DNA of 64,000 nt, taken from contig JAITYX010000017.1 of the NCBI GenBank assembly GCA_021018815.1, positions 7,812,001-7,876,000 of the forward strand, given 5' to 3'. The position numbers and the translations under genes were made by a program. The first letter of the stretch is position 1. Each line of letters opens with the position of its first letter. This stretch comes from Talinum fruticosum. Lineage: Eukaryota; Streptophyta; Magnoliopsida; Caryophyllales; Talinaceae. Of this stretch, positions 46,649-58,388 are shown one piece after another. The notes beneath the pieces were generated by a model. The model was not told the DNA's origin and searched no databases. It was given only the letters and a program-made list of their open reading frames with translations.

Positions 46649-47219
46649 TTGGCTGCTTCCTATTTATCAACGAAAGTAATTAAGCTACCCTTCTTCTTTC
46701 TCATTATTGGTTGCAACTCAGTCCCCTTGTTCATTGTTTCCAGCCAACCCGATGGCTTCATGAATTTCTTGCAATATACTCCATGTCTTCCGACGAGAAG
46801 CCCCCTCCATTTAATCCGGCCCTTGAGATCTCGCCAGTCTCGTGCTCTTTTTCAACCCATCATCCCTTCACTAGCTCCGGTCAACTGGCTGGTGGAAAAA
46901 ATCACAAGGGAAATCGTCGCCCTCATAATAATCACTCACCTCGTTGCATCGCCGAAGACGAGGACACCATCGTCAATGGCTCAGTGTTGTCTACGAGTCA
47001 CAACCCTCCTCCTCCTCGTCTCTGTCATCTACTTCTCACCTATGTTGTCTTCTGCCACCGACCACCGCCTATGTTTTCCAACCAGAAACCAGTAGTCACC
47101 CCTTCAACTGCCCCTTTCTTTCTCAATCTGGCCACCAACCCACACAACCCAGACTTCTCCTGGTGCTCGAGCCTATCGATGGTGGCAGCAACGATTTATT
47201 TGCTACAATAGACAATTGA
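46649..47219 (+). other. GC-richer, CT-rich block with overlapping open frames
   Basis: Open frames of 148, 166 and 91 codons overlap here. None resembles a known family; residues are dominated by Ser, Pro, His and Leu. Composition is like the leader-type blocks at 10204-10700 and 55150-55470. Not called as a gene. Confidence 0.3.
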
Positions 47220-47604
47220 CGATCCGAGGGGAGGGGGCTCTGCGTTTAATGACGATCAACGTTGGCTGAGAGGGTTAAAACTTGAAACTCTTCCTTTTGT
47301 GTTAGGTTAATAATTTGAAACAATCAACAGAACTTACAAATATATTTATTCATTTTAATATATAATTTTTATTAAAATAATCTAATTTATATTTTTATCT
47401 AAATTAAAAAAAGTGAACGGTTAAGATTAATTATATGTATATCCCAAATATAATTGTCCTAATCAACCACAAATATAACAGTCCTAGTCAAATACAAACC
47501 ATACCGTCCTTACTAAACACAAATTGGCAAGAAAATACATAGGAATATGCAGGCTATTTTCTTAACAATCTTTAGTTTCTTCTTCAAAAAACTTGGAGAG
47601 CTCC

Positions 47605-47620
47605 CAAGTATATAAGTAGA
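47605..47620 (+). promoter_or_regulatory. TATA box of the Gly/Cys-rich gene
   Basis: GTATATAAGTAGATAAA lies about 160 bases upstream of the ATG at 47775, followed by a CTCTCTTTCTCTC leader typical of plant 5' UTRs. Confidence 0.5.
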
Positions 47621-47774
47621 TAAACCCCGTTCAAAAGTTTCTATGTGGAGAAATATTATCTTTCCAACCAAAATCTCAAAAGGAGTTCAAACACTTTGAA
47701 TCTTTTCCAACACTCTACTCTCTCTTTCTCTCTCCACGATCCTATCAAATGGGGGCTATACATGGCACTCTTCC

Positions 47775-48152
47775 ATGGTCTGTGGGTCAGGAGCGTTAGC
47801 ATATTGGCTTGTCTTTACCCTTTTCTCTCTCCTGCTTCTATCAATGGTTGTATTCAGTTGTGGTAAGACTGATAAGCCAACTAGGAAGAAAACAACCAAC
47901 AGGGGAGGTGGAGACAGCTGCTTTGGCAGTTTTGGAGTCCTGGCCCTTGGGGTTGCAGCTACTGGCAGTGGAACTACCGATTGTACTGGAGGTGGCGGAG
48001 GAGATGGAGGTGGCGGGTGCGGTGGTGGCGGGGGATATGATTGTGGATGCGGTGGTGGTGGTGGTTGTGGTGGCGGCGGGGGAGGAGGTTGTGGAGGCGA
48101 TGGTGGTGCCGGTTGTGGTGATGGCGGGGGAGGTGGCTGTGCTGTAGGATGA
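47775..48152 (+). CDS. Small Gly/Cys-rich protein with N-terminal membrane or signal segment
   Basis: 125 residues from ATG 47775. Residues 8-28 (ALAYWLVFTLFSLLLLSMVV) form a hydrophobic helix that could be a signal peptide or anchor. A short basic stretch follows (KTDKPTRKKT, about residues 31-40). From residue 70 to the end the protein is almost only Gly with regularly placed Cys (GGGGCGGGGGYDCGCGGG pattern, about 10 Cys). Plant glycine-rich proteins with Cys are often cell-wall or membrane proteins; no domain was recognised here. The gene has a TATA box and CT-rich leader upstream. Low-complexity coding DNA can open frames by chance (a 112-codon frame overlaps), but the ordered hydrophobic, basic, Gly-rich layout supports this frame. 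Confidence 0.55.
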   Translation: MVCGSGALAYWLVFTLFSLLLLSMVVFSCGKTDKPTRKKTTNRGGGDSCFGSFGVLALGVAATGSGTTDCTGGGGGDGGGGCGGGGGYDCGCGGGGGCGGGGGGGCGGDGGAGCGDGGGGGCAVG

Positions 48153-48393
48153 GTCTGTTGAAGCGTGTTAATTAGGGAAAATATTTATGCAATAATAGCT
48201 TCCAGTAGTATTTAAATTTGGGCAGAAGTCTGCATTTGATTCAAGGATAAGGTCAATGAACGGCTTCCATGGAGGAAGGAGGAGAGAGAATGGAAGAGAG
48301 AGAAAAGTGGTTTTATTTGTTTTGATTTTAATGTTTTTGGCTTCATGTTTCCTGTACAAATGGGTGAAACAGTTTAGGCTTGTGCGTTTTGTT

Positions 48394-49532
48394 TAGACCT
48401 GGCAAAATCGACCCGATCCAAAAATCCGATCCAAATCCGTCAGAAAGTTTTGGGTTTTGGACACGATTTTCTCAACCCGAATCCGAAAATCCGAAAATTA
48501 GCGGGTCAAACCCGACTCGAACCCTTTTAGCTTTGTGGTTTGTTGATTGAGTGTTTCATGCACATTATATGATTTTTACATATTTATTGCAATCATTTAC
48601 AGATAAAGACCGACATCTTGTTTCATTTCGAACTTCTTCCTATACACAAAAGCCATTATATACAAAAATTATGCATAGTTAATTTCAATAAAAACATATA
48701 TAGATTCAAATGGTGTAATATATTAAAATACTACAAGTGTACAAGTTATACTCGTTGTATTTTTTGTGAATTGAATATATCTAGTCATATCTAAATAATA
48801 TACTTTTATTTTGTAGAAATAATATTATTATAATGATGTAAAATTTTGATGTTATAATTAAAAATAATGATTTTAGTTTATTATAAATCTCTAATTCTTA
48901 TTCATTTTAAACTGCTTTTACATGTACTTGAACCATAACTCCTAAGGTAGGCAATGAGCCGAACTAAAACAAAGTCAAATTTTTACTAGTGAATCAAATG
49001 GATCGGTTAAGTCTACCCAAATCAAAACTTTCTCGATGTGTTTTAAAATGCATTAAATATGCATATAAACCTCCTTAGTATAATATAACAGATGAAATAA
49101 ATATCGTAACCTTAAACTAATCATTACAGAACAAGTCATTATTATTCAACCCATTATTGACCTAATCTTTTGTTGGCCTTATTTAAACGCGTCAAACGGC
49201 CAACCCACTCGGCTCAATGGGACTTTACACAAATATCATAATGAAATTTTTGAATATTTTTGAATATTCTTTTTAGAAAATACAAATACTATACTTTTTC
49301 GTAGAATTATTGGCAATTTTAAGCAAAAATTATGCTTAATTTTTATAATTAAAAAAGAAAAGTAACCGATAAAAAGGCGGTCTTAACCCGTTGGGTCGAC
49401 CCGAAACCCGTATAACCCAATATACGACCGCCCGTATTTTACCCGAACCCGAAATACATCCGACCCGTATTTAACCCCAACCCGAATACAACCGACCCAT
49501 ATTTAACCCGCCCGCCCGAATTGACAAGTCTA
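48394..49532 (+). mobile_element. Non-autonomous hAT-like element, copy B (1139 bp)
   Basis: The ends TAGACCTGGCAA and (other strand) TAGACTTGTCAA form a 12-bp imperfect inverted repeat. It is flanked by GTTTTGTT (48386-48393) and GTTTTGTC (49533-49540), an 8-bp duplication with one difference. The sequence is the inverted counterpart of 39707-40897 over its full length. Confidence 0.85.
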
Positions 49533-49540
49533 GTTTTGTC

Positions 49541-50724
49541 GCTAATGGACGGTTAATAATAAAAAAAAAGTATTTAAATTTGGGCAGATTTTAGCATAGT
49601 TAAATTGGAAAAACTTATAATGTTGCTATGCGACAATCACCTTAAATTATATCTATTAACATTGTATATGTGTATCATAGTAATCAGAACCATTCGTGTT
49701 TTTCCTTTTTAATTGAATAGAAAATAAATTTTAAAAAGTTAATTAATTAGTTTAATTTTAATTATGATTAATTGGTATGTTGTTTGGCACACAATTCAAT
49801 TATTCAAGAAAAAAAGTAAATCAAGGCCCTCAACCGTAACCCAAACTCAGTAAGACTTTGGCCATTTTTTCCGCCATTCTCAGGGGACCATGAGTTTGAC
49901 AGCCTGAGAGAATGTTTTCCGACTCTAGTCCCTCACCTATGATTGGGTCTCAGTTGAGACTTGTTGGGTCGCGACGTAATGGCCGATAAACATGGCGCCA
50001 TTGTTGGTCGGCGACTATTGGGCGTCGATTCTAGGGTTCAGTGGTTGAAGGTTTTGTCGTTTTTTTTTTTTTTATAATAAGGAAAGTGGTGACCAACGCA
50101 AGAAGCATGGAAATTTTGGGTGGTTTGTACACCTTGTGTGTTTTGATTGAATGTGCGAAGTTTGATTCTCACCGTAATTTCCTCTCTCTCTCTAAAGCAG
50201 AAAACACAGTATCAAGACTCTCAGACTTGATTCCCAACTAAACAATGTAAAAACACCATTATTTCTGGGAATTTGATTGTGAGAATGACTCTGGTGACTG
50301 AAATCGTGGTGGTCGGAATATATGCCACAATCTATGGAGGGTATATAGCTTTAAAGATGATTATTGGTGAAGAAGGATAAAACTTTTTAGATTTTCTATA
50401 TTAGGTTGATTAATTTTTTAGTAGAATGACTAATTAAATTGAAATAACAAACAAATCTAAAAAATAATATTTTTGCTCTATTTTGTAAATGATTTTTTAT
50501 TGAAATATGATAATTTATAATTTTTATCTAAATTAAAAAGGAACTATTAAGGTTAAGTATATGTGTGGCTAAATTTTTTTAATTGTATTGCATAAAAAAA
50601 ATTAATTGTGATGATTGTCATATAACGATAATCATTATAAGCGCATCCAATTAAATTTGTCATCAAATATTCAGGGAGGAAATCAGAACCACTATTTTGA
50701 TGCAAGATTACCTATTATTATAGG
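49541..50724. other. AT-rich intergenic DNA
   Basis: A GC-moderate patch at 49840-50040 and a short frame at 50041-50241 were examined; no family resemblance. Confidence 0.35.
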
Positions 50725-50805
50725 ATTAGGATTTGAACACGGACCAATTGGATAACTGGCGGAAAACAAAATTTGGGCAATGATTGGGAACCATTGAGCT
50801 ATTGA
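50725..50805 (-). repeat. tRNA-derived SINE head, minus strand
   Basis: On the minus strand TAGCTCAATGG (A box) is followed about 60 bases later by GTGTTCAAATCC (B box), the standard internal pol III promoter spacing. No complete cloverleaf is drawn; the tail and target duplication were not found. Confidence 0.5.
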
Positions 50806-51033
50806 AAATTAACTAAAATGATTGAAACTTATTAACATTTTTTATTGAAAATTTCATAAAAATAGATGGTTTGCCACTTAAACTGATCCGCGATATAGGC
50901 TTGAGTGAGCTTTCTCAATATAACCAAGCATCTCTATTTTCTAGCTTAAGTTGAGTTGGTTACAACGGCAGAACTAGGGGGCCGGGGGCGTGGTCCCCAT
51001 GATCTTGGAAAAATTTTTTTAAAAAAATTAATA

Positions 51034-52395
51034 AAATTTTTTTTGAACAAGGTAAATAATTTTATTAAACTCTCCCAAAAGTGAGATACACCTGGTAAGT
51101 ACAAGAAAGGTTACATTTCAACTAAGTCCTCCCAGTTCACCACATGTTTTTCGACCTTCACACTACACACATGTTGTATTTGCCTTATAATCATGTCCGA
51201 ATGTCTACTTTTATTTTGAAACTTCCTTAGGCATCGTTCCCGCCATAGTTCATATATTGTGCCTACAAACACCGACCGAAGCCATTTGTTCCGTTGCGTA
51301 TTGCCCTTACATCTCACAAAGAAACCATTTCGGTTCCTCGTCAAGATCCACCTTCTTGGTGGAGTTTTAGACCACTTCGAATAGCCCCCAAAATGGCATT
51401 TGACACAATACGGACAAAAAACAAGTGATTGTAGTGGTCTTGCCCCCGATCTCCACGCAGACACGCATTTATTTTCCACCATAACCCTCTCGGCAAGCAA
51501 GCATAACTGCAGTTGGCAATCTCCCTAGGCGAAGCTAACCACAGTATCATTTTATATCTCTCCCATGCCCAACTCTTCTAAGTTGTGTTTCACCACACTC
51601 GCCCTTGCATGCGCTGACAGGAAGACTGAATATACTACTTTAGCACAGAAGGCACATTGTTTCAGCATTCACTCACTAGCATTAGTAGTGTCCCCGCACG
51701 TTGGACCGGTTCGTCTCGTACTTTAAGCATCTTTCTCCATCCCCATGCATCATTACAGGTGGCTTTGCACGAGAAAAATACTTTGGTCTTTCAACATATA
51801 GGCTTTTGCCCATTTTGTAAAATAGAGATTGAGTGCTGCAATTTCCAAATCCATTTAGTACACAATGCTTTGTTCCAAGCTAAGATATCCTTAAAATTCA
51901 ACCCTCCATTCCGATATGGTCGGCATATGTTTTTCCAGCTCACAAGTGCTAATTTCTTGCCCTCAAGGCTTCCACCCCAAAGAAATTTACTGCATAATGA
52001 TTCAATTACACCAATAGTATGTCTGGGGTAGTTGAAAGATTTGGGACAAAAAATTAACAAGTCCAGTCATGATAGCAAGGAGAAGAGTCTTTCTGCCTGC
52101 ATAAGATAGAGATCTAGCAAGTGCATGATGTAATTCTATGCTTAATTTTATCAATAAGAGGTTGGCACATACTGTGGATCAATCTCTTTGTTGAGATAGG
52201 CAAGCCCAAGTATTTGAAGGGGAATTTCCCTTTACAAAGCCTCGTGTTTTGCGAATATCAACTCCGTGCATTGTTATCAACTCCGCCTAGGTAAAGCTCG
52301 GTTTTCTCCAAATTTGCATACAATCTTGTCATGTATGAAAACACTTGAAAACATTGCCATAAACATTGAATAGATCGCATATCACCCCTAGAGAA
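51034..52395 (-). mobile_element. LINE 3'-end fragment nested in the hAT-like element
   Basis: Minus strand. The frame 51791-52060 carries RHTIGVIESLCSKFLWGG, SWKNICRPYRNGGLNF and WKLQHSI, typical of the C-terminal reverse-transcriptase region. The frame 51111-51500 has FVGTIYELWRERCLRKFQ, the usual tail of plant LINE ORF2 after the zinc knuckle. The 3' end is an A run (T run at 51034-51042). 5'-truncated in the usual LINE way. Confidence 0.82.
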
Positions 52396-52954
52396 AATTA
52401 GATTTTAATAAATTAATATTTAACAAATTAGATTTTAGAAAATTAGATTAGCAAATTAATATTTAATAAATTTTTTTAGTGATATATAACCGAAAAAATA
52501 ATATTTAACAAATTAAATTTTGGAAAATTTTAGTGATATCGATCTATCCTAAAAAAATTAAATATTTAACAAATTAGGAAAGACAGATGTATGATAGAAG
52601 CTATTGTGTAATATATAAACCATGAGATTGTTAAATATTTTTTTCTTGTTATATGTCAGTCAACCTTAATATTATGCTTTTCCTACATTCTTTAATTTAG
52701 GATAGTGTAAATTTTATTCGAATTACCAATTCTCAAAAGAAGACAAATTTTTTTTGCTTTACAAGTTTTCCAATCGAAATACTAAGTATGTTTTGCATTA
52801 ACATCATATTTCTTTTAATGAATTGATTGTTATTGGATTTATGCATTAATATATTAGTTAATCTAATTTTTATACTCAATAATGTGTTCGGTGAAATCAG
52901 CGTTTGCTTTAACTTAAGAACCTAAAATCAAAAAAAAAAATAAATGTGGCTATA

Positions 52955-52956
<2 letters not shown>

Positions 52957-53003
<47 letters not shown>
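52957..53003. repeat. (ATT)n microsatellite
   Basis: About 15 ATT units followed by ATTT units. Confidence 0.95.
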
Positions 53004-53576
53004 GTTATTTATTTATTTATTTTTCTCATTAATTATGCATAAAATATTAACATGAAGTAATTCTTTAAACTCCACAATAATTTTCTTTTATATACTTTTA
53101 TGTAATCTAATGCTACAATATAGTGGCCATAAAGTTTCGACTTTGAAAATGATTTTTTATTTATTAATTACATAATACTCTCTATAAATTAATTGTAACT
53201 AATATTTGATATATGATAATAGTTTATTTTATTAACTTATATAAGTAATATTCACTACCTTATCACCCGACTCCCCCAATAAAATTTTCTCGGTTCCGCC
53301 CCGGTTGGTTAGGGTTTCTATTTTAAAATTATTTGTAATTGACTAAATTTGGTTTGCCACTTAGACTAGCTAATTAGTTTGTTATTTTGGTCAAATCGCA
53401 ACCGAGCCACCTTTGTAGCTTTCTTTAATTTATAATTGTTATTATTCAATTTTCCCACATTTATATAATCCGGCCTGACTTGTGCCCCTCAAATTAGGTT
53501 CAATACTTAAAACTCTTCTCCCTACAGTTTGTGATTCTTTTATTTAAGCCGTATAAACTACAACGAACAAAATGTT

Positions 53577-53673
53577 TGATTTATGATTAGTTGTTTTATT
53601 TTTATTATTGATTTATGCTTAGTTGTTTTATTTTTGTTGTTGATTTTATGCTTAGTTGTTTTATTTTTTTTAA
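53577..53673. repeat. Tandem repeat, three ~32-bp units
   Basis: TGATTTATGMTTAGTTGTTT plus TATTTTT and a variable end occurs three times in tandem. Confidence 0.8.
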
Positions 53674-54340
53674 AGTTAGTTTTGTTTTCTCTCTGCTGCA
53701 TGCTTGTTTGTTATGTTGTTATTCTAGGTTTTCATTGTGTTTTCATGTAAATTAGTGGCTAAGTTTGTGACTTTGGTTGTGATTGGGCCTTTGGTAGCTA
53801 ATTAGTCTTGTTTTAGGCTTAGTCACACCCAACTTATGCTTGCAAATTTGAGTTTTCATGATGCCTACCAAATGTTCGATGAAATGTTTAAAAGAGTTTT
53901 ATCCATATTTTTGGGCGATTAACTTATACCAAAAGGAGAGGTCGAGTTTGCGAGTGTAGGAGAGTTGAATAGCCAAGATTTGGCATAAAAATAGCCTAAA
54001 CCCGAGCTATGTCCGAGGGTTGTTTATCTTGTTGTATATGTGGGCTAACGCCATAAAAATATGTTGTTAGGTCACTTCGTCCAGCTCATGACCCATGCAA
54101 GTGGGCTTGAGTAAGCTTTCATGATGTAACAGACCATCTCAATTTACTAGCTTAAATCGGACTCGGTTAGGTCCTTATCTCGCCTAGTTAGTTCGTTAAT
54201 TGACGAAATCACAACCGAGCCCCTTTTGTTTCTTTAGTTTAGTTTTTAGCATTCAATTTTCCCACATTTGTGATTTGACCTAACTTAACCTCGCTTGAAT
54301 TAAGCTCCGATACTTGAAACTCTTCTCATTGTAATTCAAC

Positions 54341-55054
54341 ACCCCAAGTATATTCACTTGAGGTTCATTTCTTTGTGAGTAGAACGAAATATGACGAATA
54401 AGAAGATACAAAAGCGACTAATAGAATTACAATATATGCATGTCACCAAAAACATTCCAATCTTAATAACTGTTCTTGAACTTTTTAAGCTGTTAGGATT
54501 AAGACTTGATTGTAGGAATAGAATGTAGGATTTCTTTTGATTGATCTATAAGAATTTATGTTTTTCTTCTACAAGTAAAACAACGTACATCTAAACCATT
54601 AAAAAGTAGAAATAATTAAGAATAATTAACTATATCTATGCTAGAAATTCATTGTACCTGTCAAATGTCTTAGATGGATACAGTAACAATAAGAATAAGA
54701 TACTAGTAAAATAAATAACTTGAATATATATATATATATATACAACTAGCTTGAAAATCAAAATATACCAATATCTCTTCCGAAAGATATTTTTTAGAAA
54801 GATTGAAAGTTGAATAGAAGTGGATTCTCCAATTTTCATGGAACAAAACTAACCCATTCTTTATTACTAACTTTTTACAATGATTATGAACAAAAACTTT
54901 ATTGAAATTAAGGCAATGGTATTTTTGTAATATTTATAATCTTTTATTACAATTCTAAGGAAGAATAGGGTTCGTCATATTTTTAAAAAAATTACGGATT
55001 ATTTTTTACCACAGTTGACCGAACAACTCGTATTAATAAGTCTTACCTATTACT
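54341..55054. other. AT-rich intergenic DNA
   Basis: Only a short (TA)n run near 54725-54740; no gene recognised. Confidence 0.4.
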
Positions 55055-55149
55055 ACTGTTGTCCAGGCTAACCATAATAAAAGTTAGCTTCAACCTTTCT
55101 TTAGCAAAAATCGTAGTAAAAGGTCAAGTTTCATTAAAAAAAAAAAGCT

Positions 55150-55475
55150 GCAATTATTTCGCTTTAATTCCTCGCTCTCTCATCTCTCTTCTCACAAACA
55201 CTCTCCTCTGTAGATCTCTCTCACCCAGTGTCGCCGGGACGCCTCTACCGGAGACGCCGCCTCGTTTTCTCTCTCTCTCACTCACTCTCTCTCATGGGTG
55301 TTTGCGCAGACCATCGACAGCCCTTCGTCTCGTCGGCTAGTTTTGGGGCCCTCTTTGCCGCCTTCACCGCAGCCTCCTTCTTTCAGTGGCCTCTCTCTCT
55401 CTCTTTCTCCCTCCCTCCCCCTATCTCTTTCACTCTTCTGTCTCGTTTGCTTCTTGGTATCTAACTTCTCTCATT
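55150..55475 (+). other. CT/GC-rich leader-like block
   Basis: Long CTCTCTCTC runs with GC-rich inserts, ending near CTTGGTATCTAACTTCTCTC. Three short frames overlap without family resemblance. Resembles the leader blocks at 10204 and 17048 in style, not in sequence. 55476-56049 shows no gene. Confidence 0.35.
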
Positions 55476-56049
55476 TTTTTTTCTTTGAATTATTTGAAAA
55501 ATTGAAGTTTGTAATGAGATTGGTTAATTGAATGTATTGAGTTGTTTGCAATGAGCTTTGCATTTGTTTGAAAGTTAGAATTTTTGGATGTGGGTTTGTT
55601 TACCCAGAATGGTATTAGAGTCACTCATATGGCTGGTTTAGGGCTTGGAACCCTAACTGAAGGCTAAAAGGCTGAATGCGATGGTTGCTGGTGAGTTTGT
55701 TGGGATTCAGGCTTTGGTTGATATTGGTTTGAGTCACCATTGGCTGTTTGTACCCATTTTGGTCTGGTTATGAAACCTTGCCTTTTCCTTTGCCTTTGAA
55801 TTTGCTTGCACGAATTTCCATCTCTATATACGTCCAAATCTCAATATCCAAAGGCAAAATAGGCAATTAGACGAAGAAGATGTGAGATTTGGATCACAAA
55901 GCACACAAATTTAGCAGGTTTGAGCCTAATTTTCAGAAATTTCAAATGTATATAGCTGGAGTCAGTGAAGAAGTGAAACATATTTTAATATATAATTGAC
56001 AGACTTTGTAAGAGGTGACTTACATATGAACATCTTAGGGTTATCTAAT

Positions 56050-56470
56050 TGCTAGTAAAATTACAACAAGAATTAAAAGTACTTGGAGGATGTGAAGGCC
56101 TTTTTGCAAAAAATAAAACCTGGCCTAGGTGCTTTTGTCGAAACAAAGATCAAGATCAAAATGTGGAGACTATTAGTAAGAAGCTTTTCCCTAGTTGGAA
56201 TTTTTTAGTACAAATAAACATCATCCTAATGGAAGAATTCGGGATTCAAGAGAATTCCAAGTGAATATAGCCCAGAGTTCAGCAGAAATGGTGCATTGTG
56301 AAGCTCAGTACAAAAATGGTAAACAACTTGTTGTGACATTTGTGTATGGGTTCAACAAGGGGCACTTGAGAGCACCCCTTTGGACATAGATTAAGGCTAT
56401 AAATCCTACTGCTTGTCTCCCTTGGTGTATGCTTGGGGACTTTAATATGTGAAGAGAGAAGAATTGAGGG
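56050..56470 (+). mobile_element. LINE endonuclease fragment
   Basis: Pieces in two frames give the N-terminal endonuclease of a plant LINE: SAEMVHCEAQYKNGKQ, VVTFVYGFNKGH and, after a stop, LPWCMLGDFNM (56405-56445), the conserved GDFN box. Nothing of the reverse transcriptase follows. Confidence 0.78.
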
Positions 56471-57331
56471 TCGAGATGTAGTCAATGATCATATGGTCAA
56501 AGGAATTTAATAAGTTATAACCACAACCAAAATTAACTTTGAGATTACCTTTATGACTTGACTTGCTAATTTTTAATTTGACTCGTAATACATGAGATTG
56601 AATACGTCTTGAAAGTTTCATTAGTATTATTCTAAAAGCATGCTAAGGATTTTGTATAAAATTCCTGTTGTAGTAAAATATAATATCTTAACCCATAAAA
56701 AATTATTTAAAAATTCTTACTGCACACTTTGTGCTAATTGAACACTTCAAATTTTTCTTAAAATATAACGCATCATTTTAAATAAATTATTTTTGAAATA
56801 AGATAATGAGGAAATCTTAGAGTGAAAAGTTAAAATAATTTTACACATTTCTAAGAACTCATGTAAAACTATTATTGTTAACAATTATTGGATACCTATA
56901 ATTTATAAAAACTATTTATGATATTTAATACAAAAAGTTCTTATGATATTTGATAAAAAAATGTTCTTATGATATATTTTAACTTTGTATTACAGTCAGT
57001 GTTGCAACATAATATAATTATTTGATATTAGCTAATATAGTAATCTAGATTTCTAAGGGGAAAAAAAAAGAGAGGATAAATTAATTTATAGAATAATAAA
57101 AAGATGAATTGCACTAAATGATTGATTGATATATTTATCTACAAAATAAAGTATAATAAACCTATATATTGCAATGAGACTCAAGAATTACAGCAGTAGA
57201 TACAAAAATGGAAATTTCAAGAAGTACTATAATAAAACTATATATTGCAAGGTTTAATAGGGAATAACATACAACATCATCAATTGCATTGAAGAGCTTT
57301 AATGTAGGATGCATACAAATAACTATAATAA

Positions 57332-57367
<36 letters not shown>

Positions 57368-57936
57368 TGGTAAAATAATAGTTCTTATATAAGATAGCAT
57401 ATTATTTTACAAAGAAGGTGACAGTTTTGTGAACAAATAATGACACACAGTAAACATAATGATAGTGAAACTAATCAGTATATCAAATAAGTAATTAATG
57501 GTAAATAATTACACTTGAATTATAATACCTCCTATTTCCTCTTTTCTATAATGATATGGACCAATAAAACAAAAAAATTCCTACAAAAATATCAAATATT
57601 ATTGCATTAGCACTAAATGAAAAAAATATTGGCATAAGTTGATTGAAGTAGTTAGATTTGAGTTTTGCAAATAAAAAGAAAAAGACAAGAATGGGGAGCT
57701 ATGCCCCTTTATAGATTGACAATAACTTGACTATAATTATCAAAGAGTCGATGGTTTAAAAATGGCAACTTAAATTAAGGCTTTAAAATTTATTTTATAG
57801 TCTCAATAGATTCATTTTGTGTTCATAATAAGAAATTGAATTATGAAATGAAAAATACAAGCAAAAAGAAGATAATTTAAAGTTTTTTTTGAAGGTGATA
57901 CTTAAAGTATAAATTATGGGACTTACACCATAGTTT
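56471..57936. other. AT-rich intergenic DNA with a (TA)n run
   Basis: TA repeat at about 57338-57365; otherwise no signal found. Confidence 0.45.
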
Positions 57937-57939
57937 TTA

Positions 57940-58385
57940 GGCTATCTCCAATGGGACAACTCCAAGGGAGTTGCTCCCATGTAGGGGAAAGAGAAAATAA
58001 AAAAAAGGGGGTGGGCCTTGAGGTGGGGAGGAGTTTCTCCATATAGTTGCTCCATAGAAAAACCCTTGGAGCAACTAGCCAAGGGAAAAAGGAGGAGAGA
58101 GGGGAAAAAGGGGAGAGAGAGAGGGCCTAGCAGCGTGAGACATAGTCCCAACTGGGCTGTGTCTAGCGTGTGCTTTGCACGCTTGCGAAGGGAAGTGGAT
58201 AGGCCGGACGCGCTGGCCTCTCAGGCTGTGCAAGTGGTTGTGCTCCTTTTTTATTTTTGATGATTTTTATGAAGCAACTCGCATGAGTTCGCTATCATTG
58301 ACAATAAGCAATAAAAGAGAGTAGCTCCTTTACCTATGTGACACTTGAAGCAATTTAAAGGAAGTTGTCACCGTTGCCAATAGCC
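57940..58385. mobile_element. PIF/Harbinger-type MITE (446 bp)
   Basis: The ends GGCTATCTCCAATGGGACAAC and (other strand) GGCTATTGGCAACGGTGACAA are inverted repeats, flanked by TTA on both sides (57937-57939, 58386-58388), the preferred Harbinger target. It has an internal G/A-rich block and a short open frame without similarity. Confidence 0.75.
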
Positions 58386-58388
58386 TTA

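Larger units (their letters stand above)
50963..53303. mobile_element. hAT-like element (2341 bp) containing a LINE fragment
   Basis: Flanked by a perfect 8-bp duplication, GTTGGTTA, at 50955-50962 and 53304-53311. The left end CAACGGCAGAACTAGGGG and the right end (other strand) CGGGGCGGAACCGAG are imperfect inverted repeats of the GGCGGAAC type common in plant hAT elements. A LINE fragment (51034-52395) lies inside. No transposase. The remaining 52396-53303 is AT-rich. Confidence 0.75.
50870..54340. repeat. Diverged tandem duplication interrupted by the hAT-like element
   Basis: The sequence on both sides of the hAT insertion (GGCTTGAGTGAGCTTTC ... CTAGCTTAAGTTGAGTTGG, then GACTAGCTAATTAG ... 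CAACCGAGCC) recurs continuously at 54104-54340 (GGCTTGAGTAAGCTTTC ... CTAGCTTAAATCGGACTCGG ... CACAACCGAGCC ... TTCAATTTTCCCACAT). The second copy has no insertion. Confidence 0.65.

Noticed and set aside
46649..47219. Three overlapping plus-strand frames as a protein gene
   Set aside because: No family resemblance, no clear splice or promoter layout, and overlapping frames point to low stop density in CT-rich DNA.
47809..48147. Second frame overlapping the Gly/Cys-rich gene
   Set aside because: Val/Ala-rich shadow of the GGN repeats, without signal or domain.
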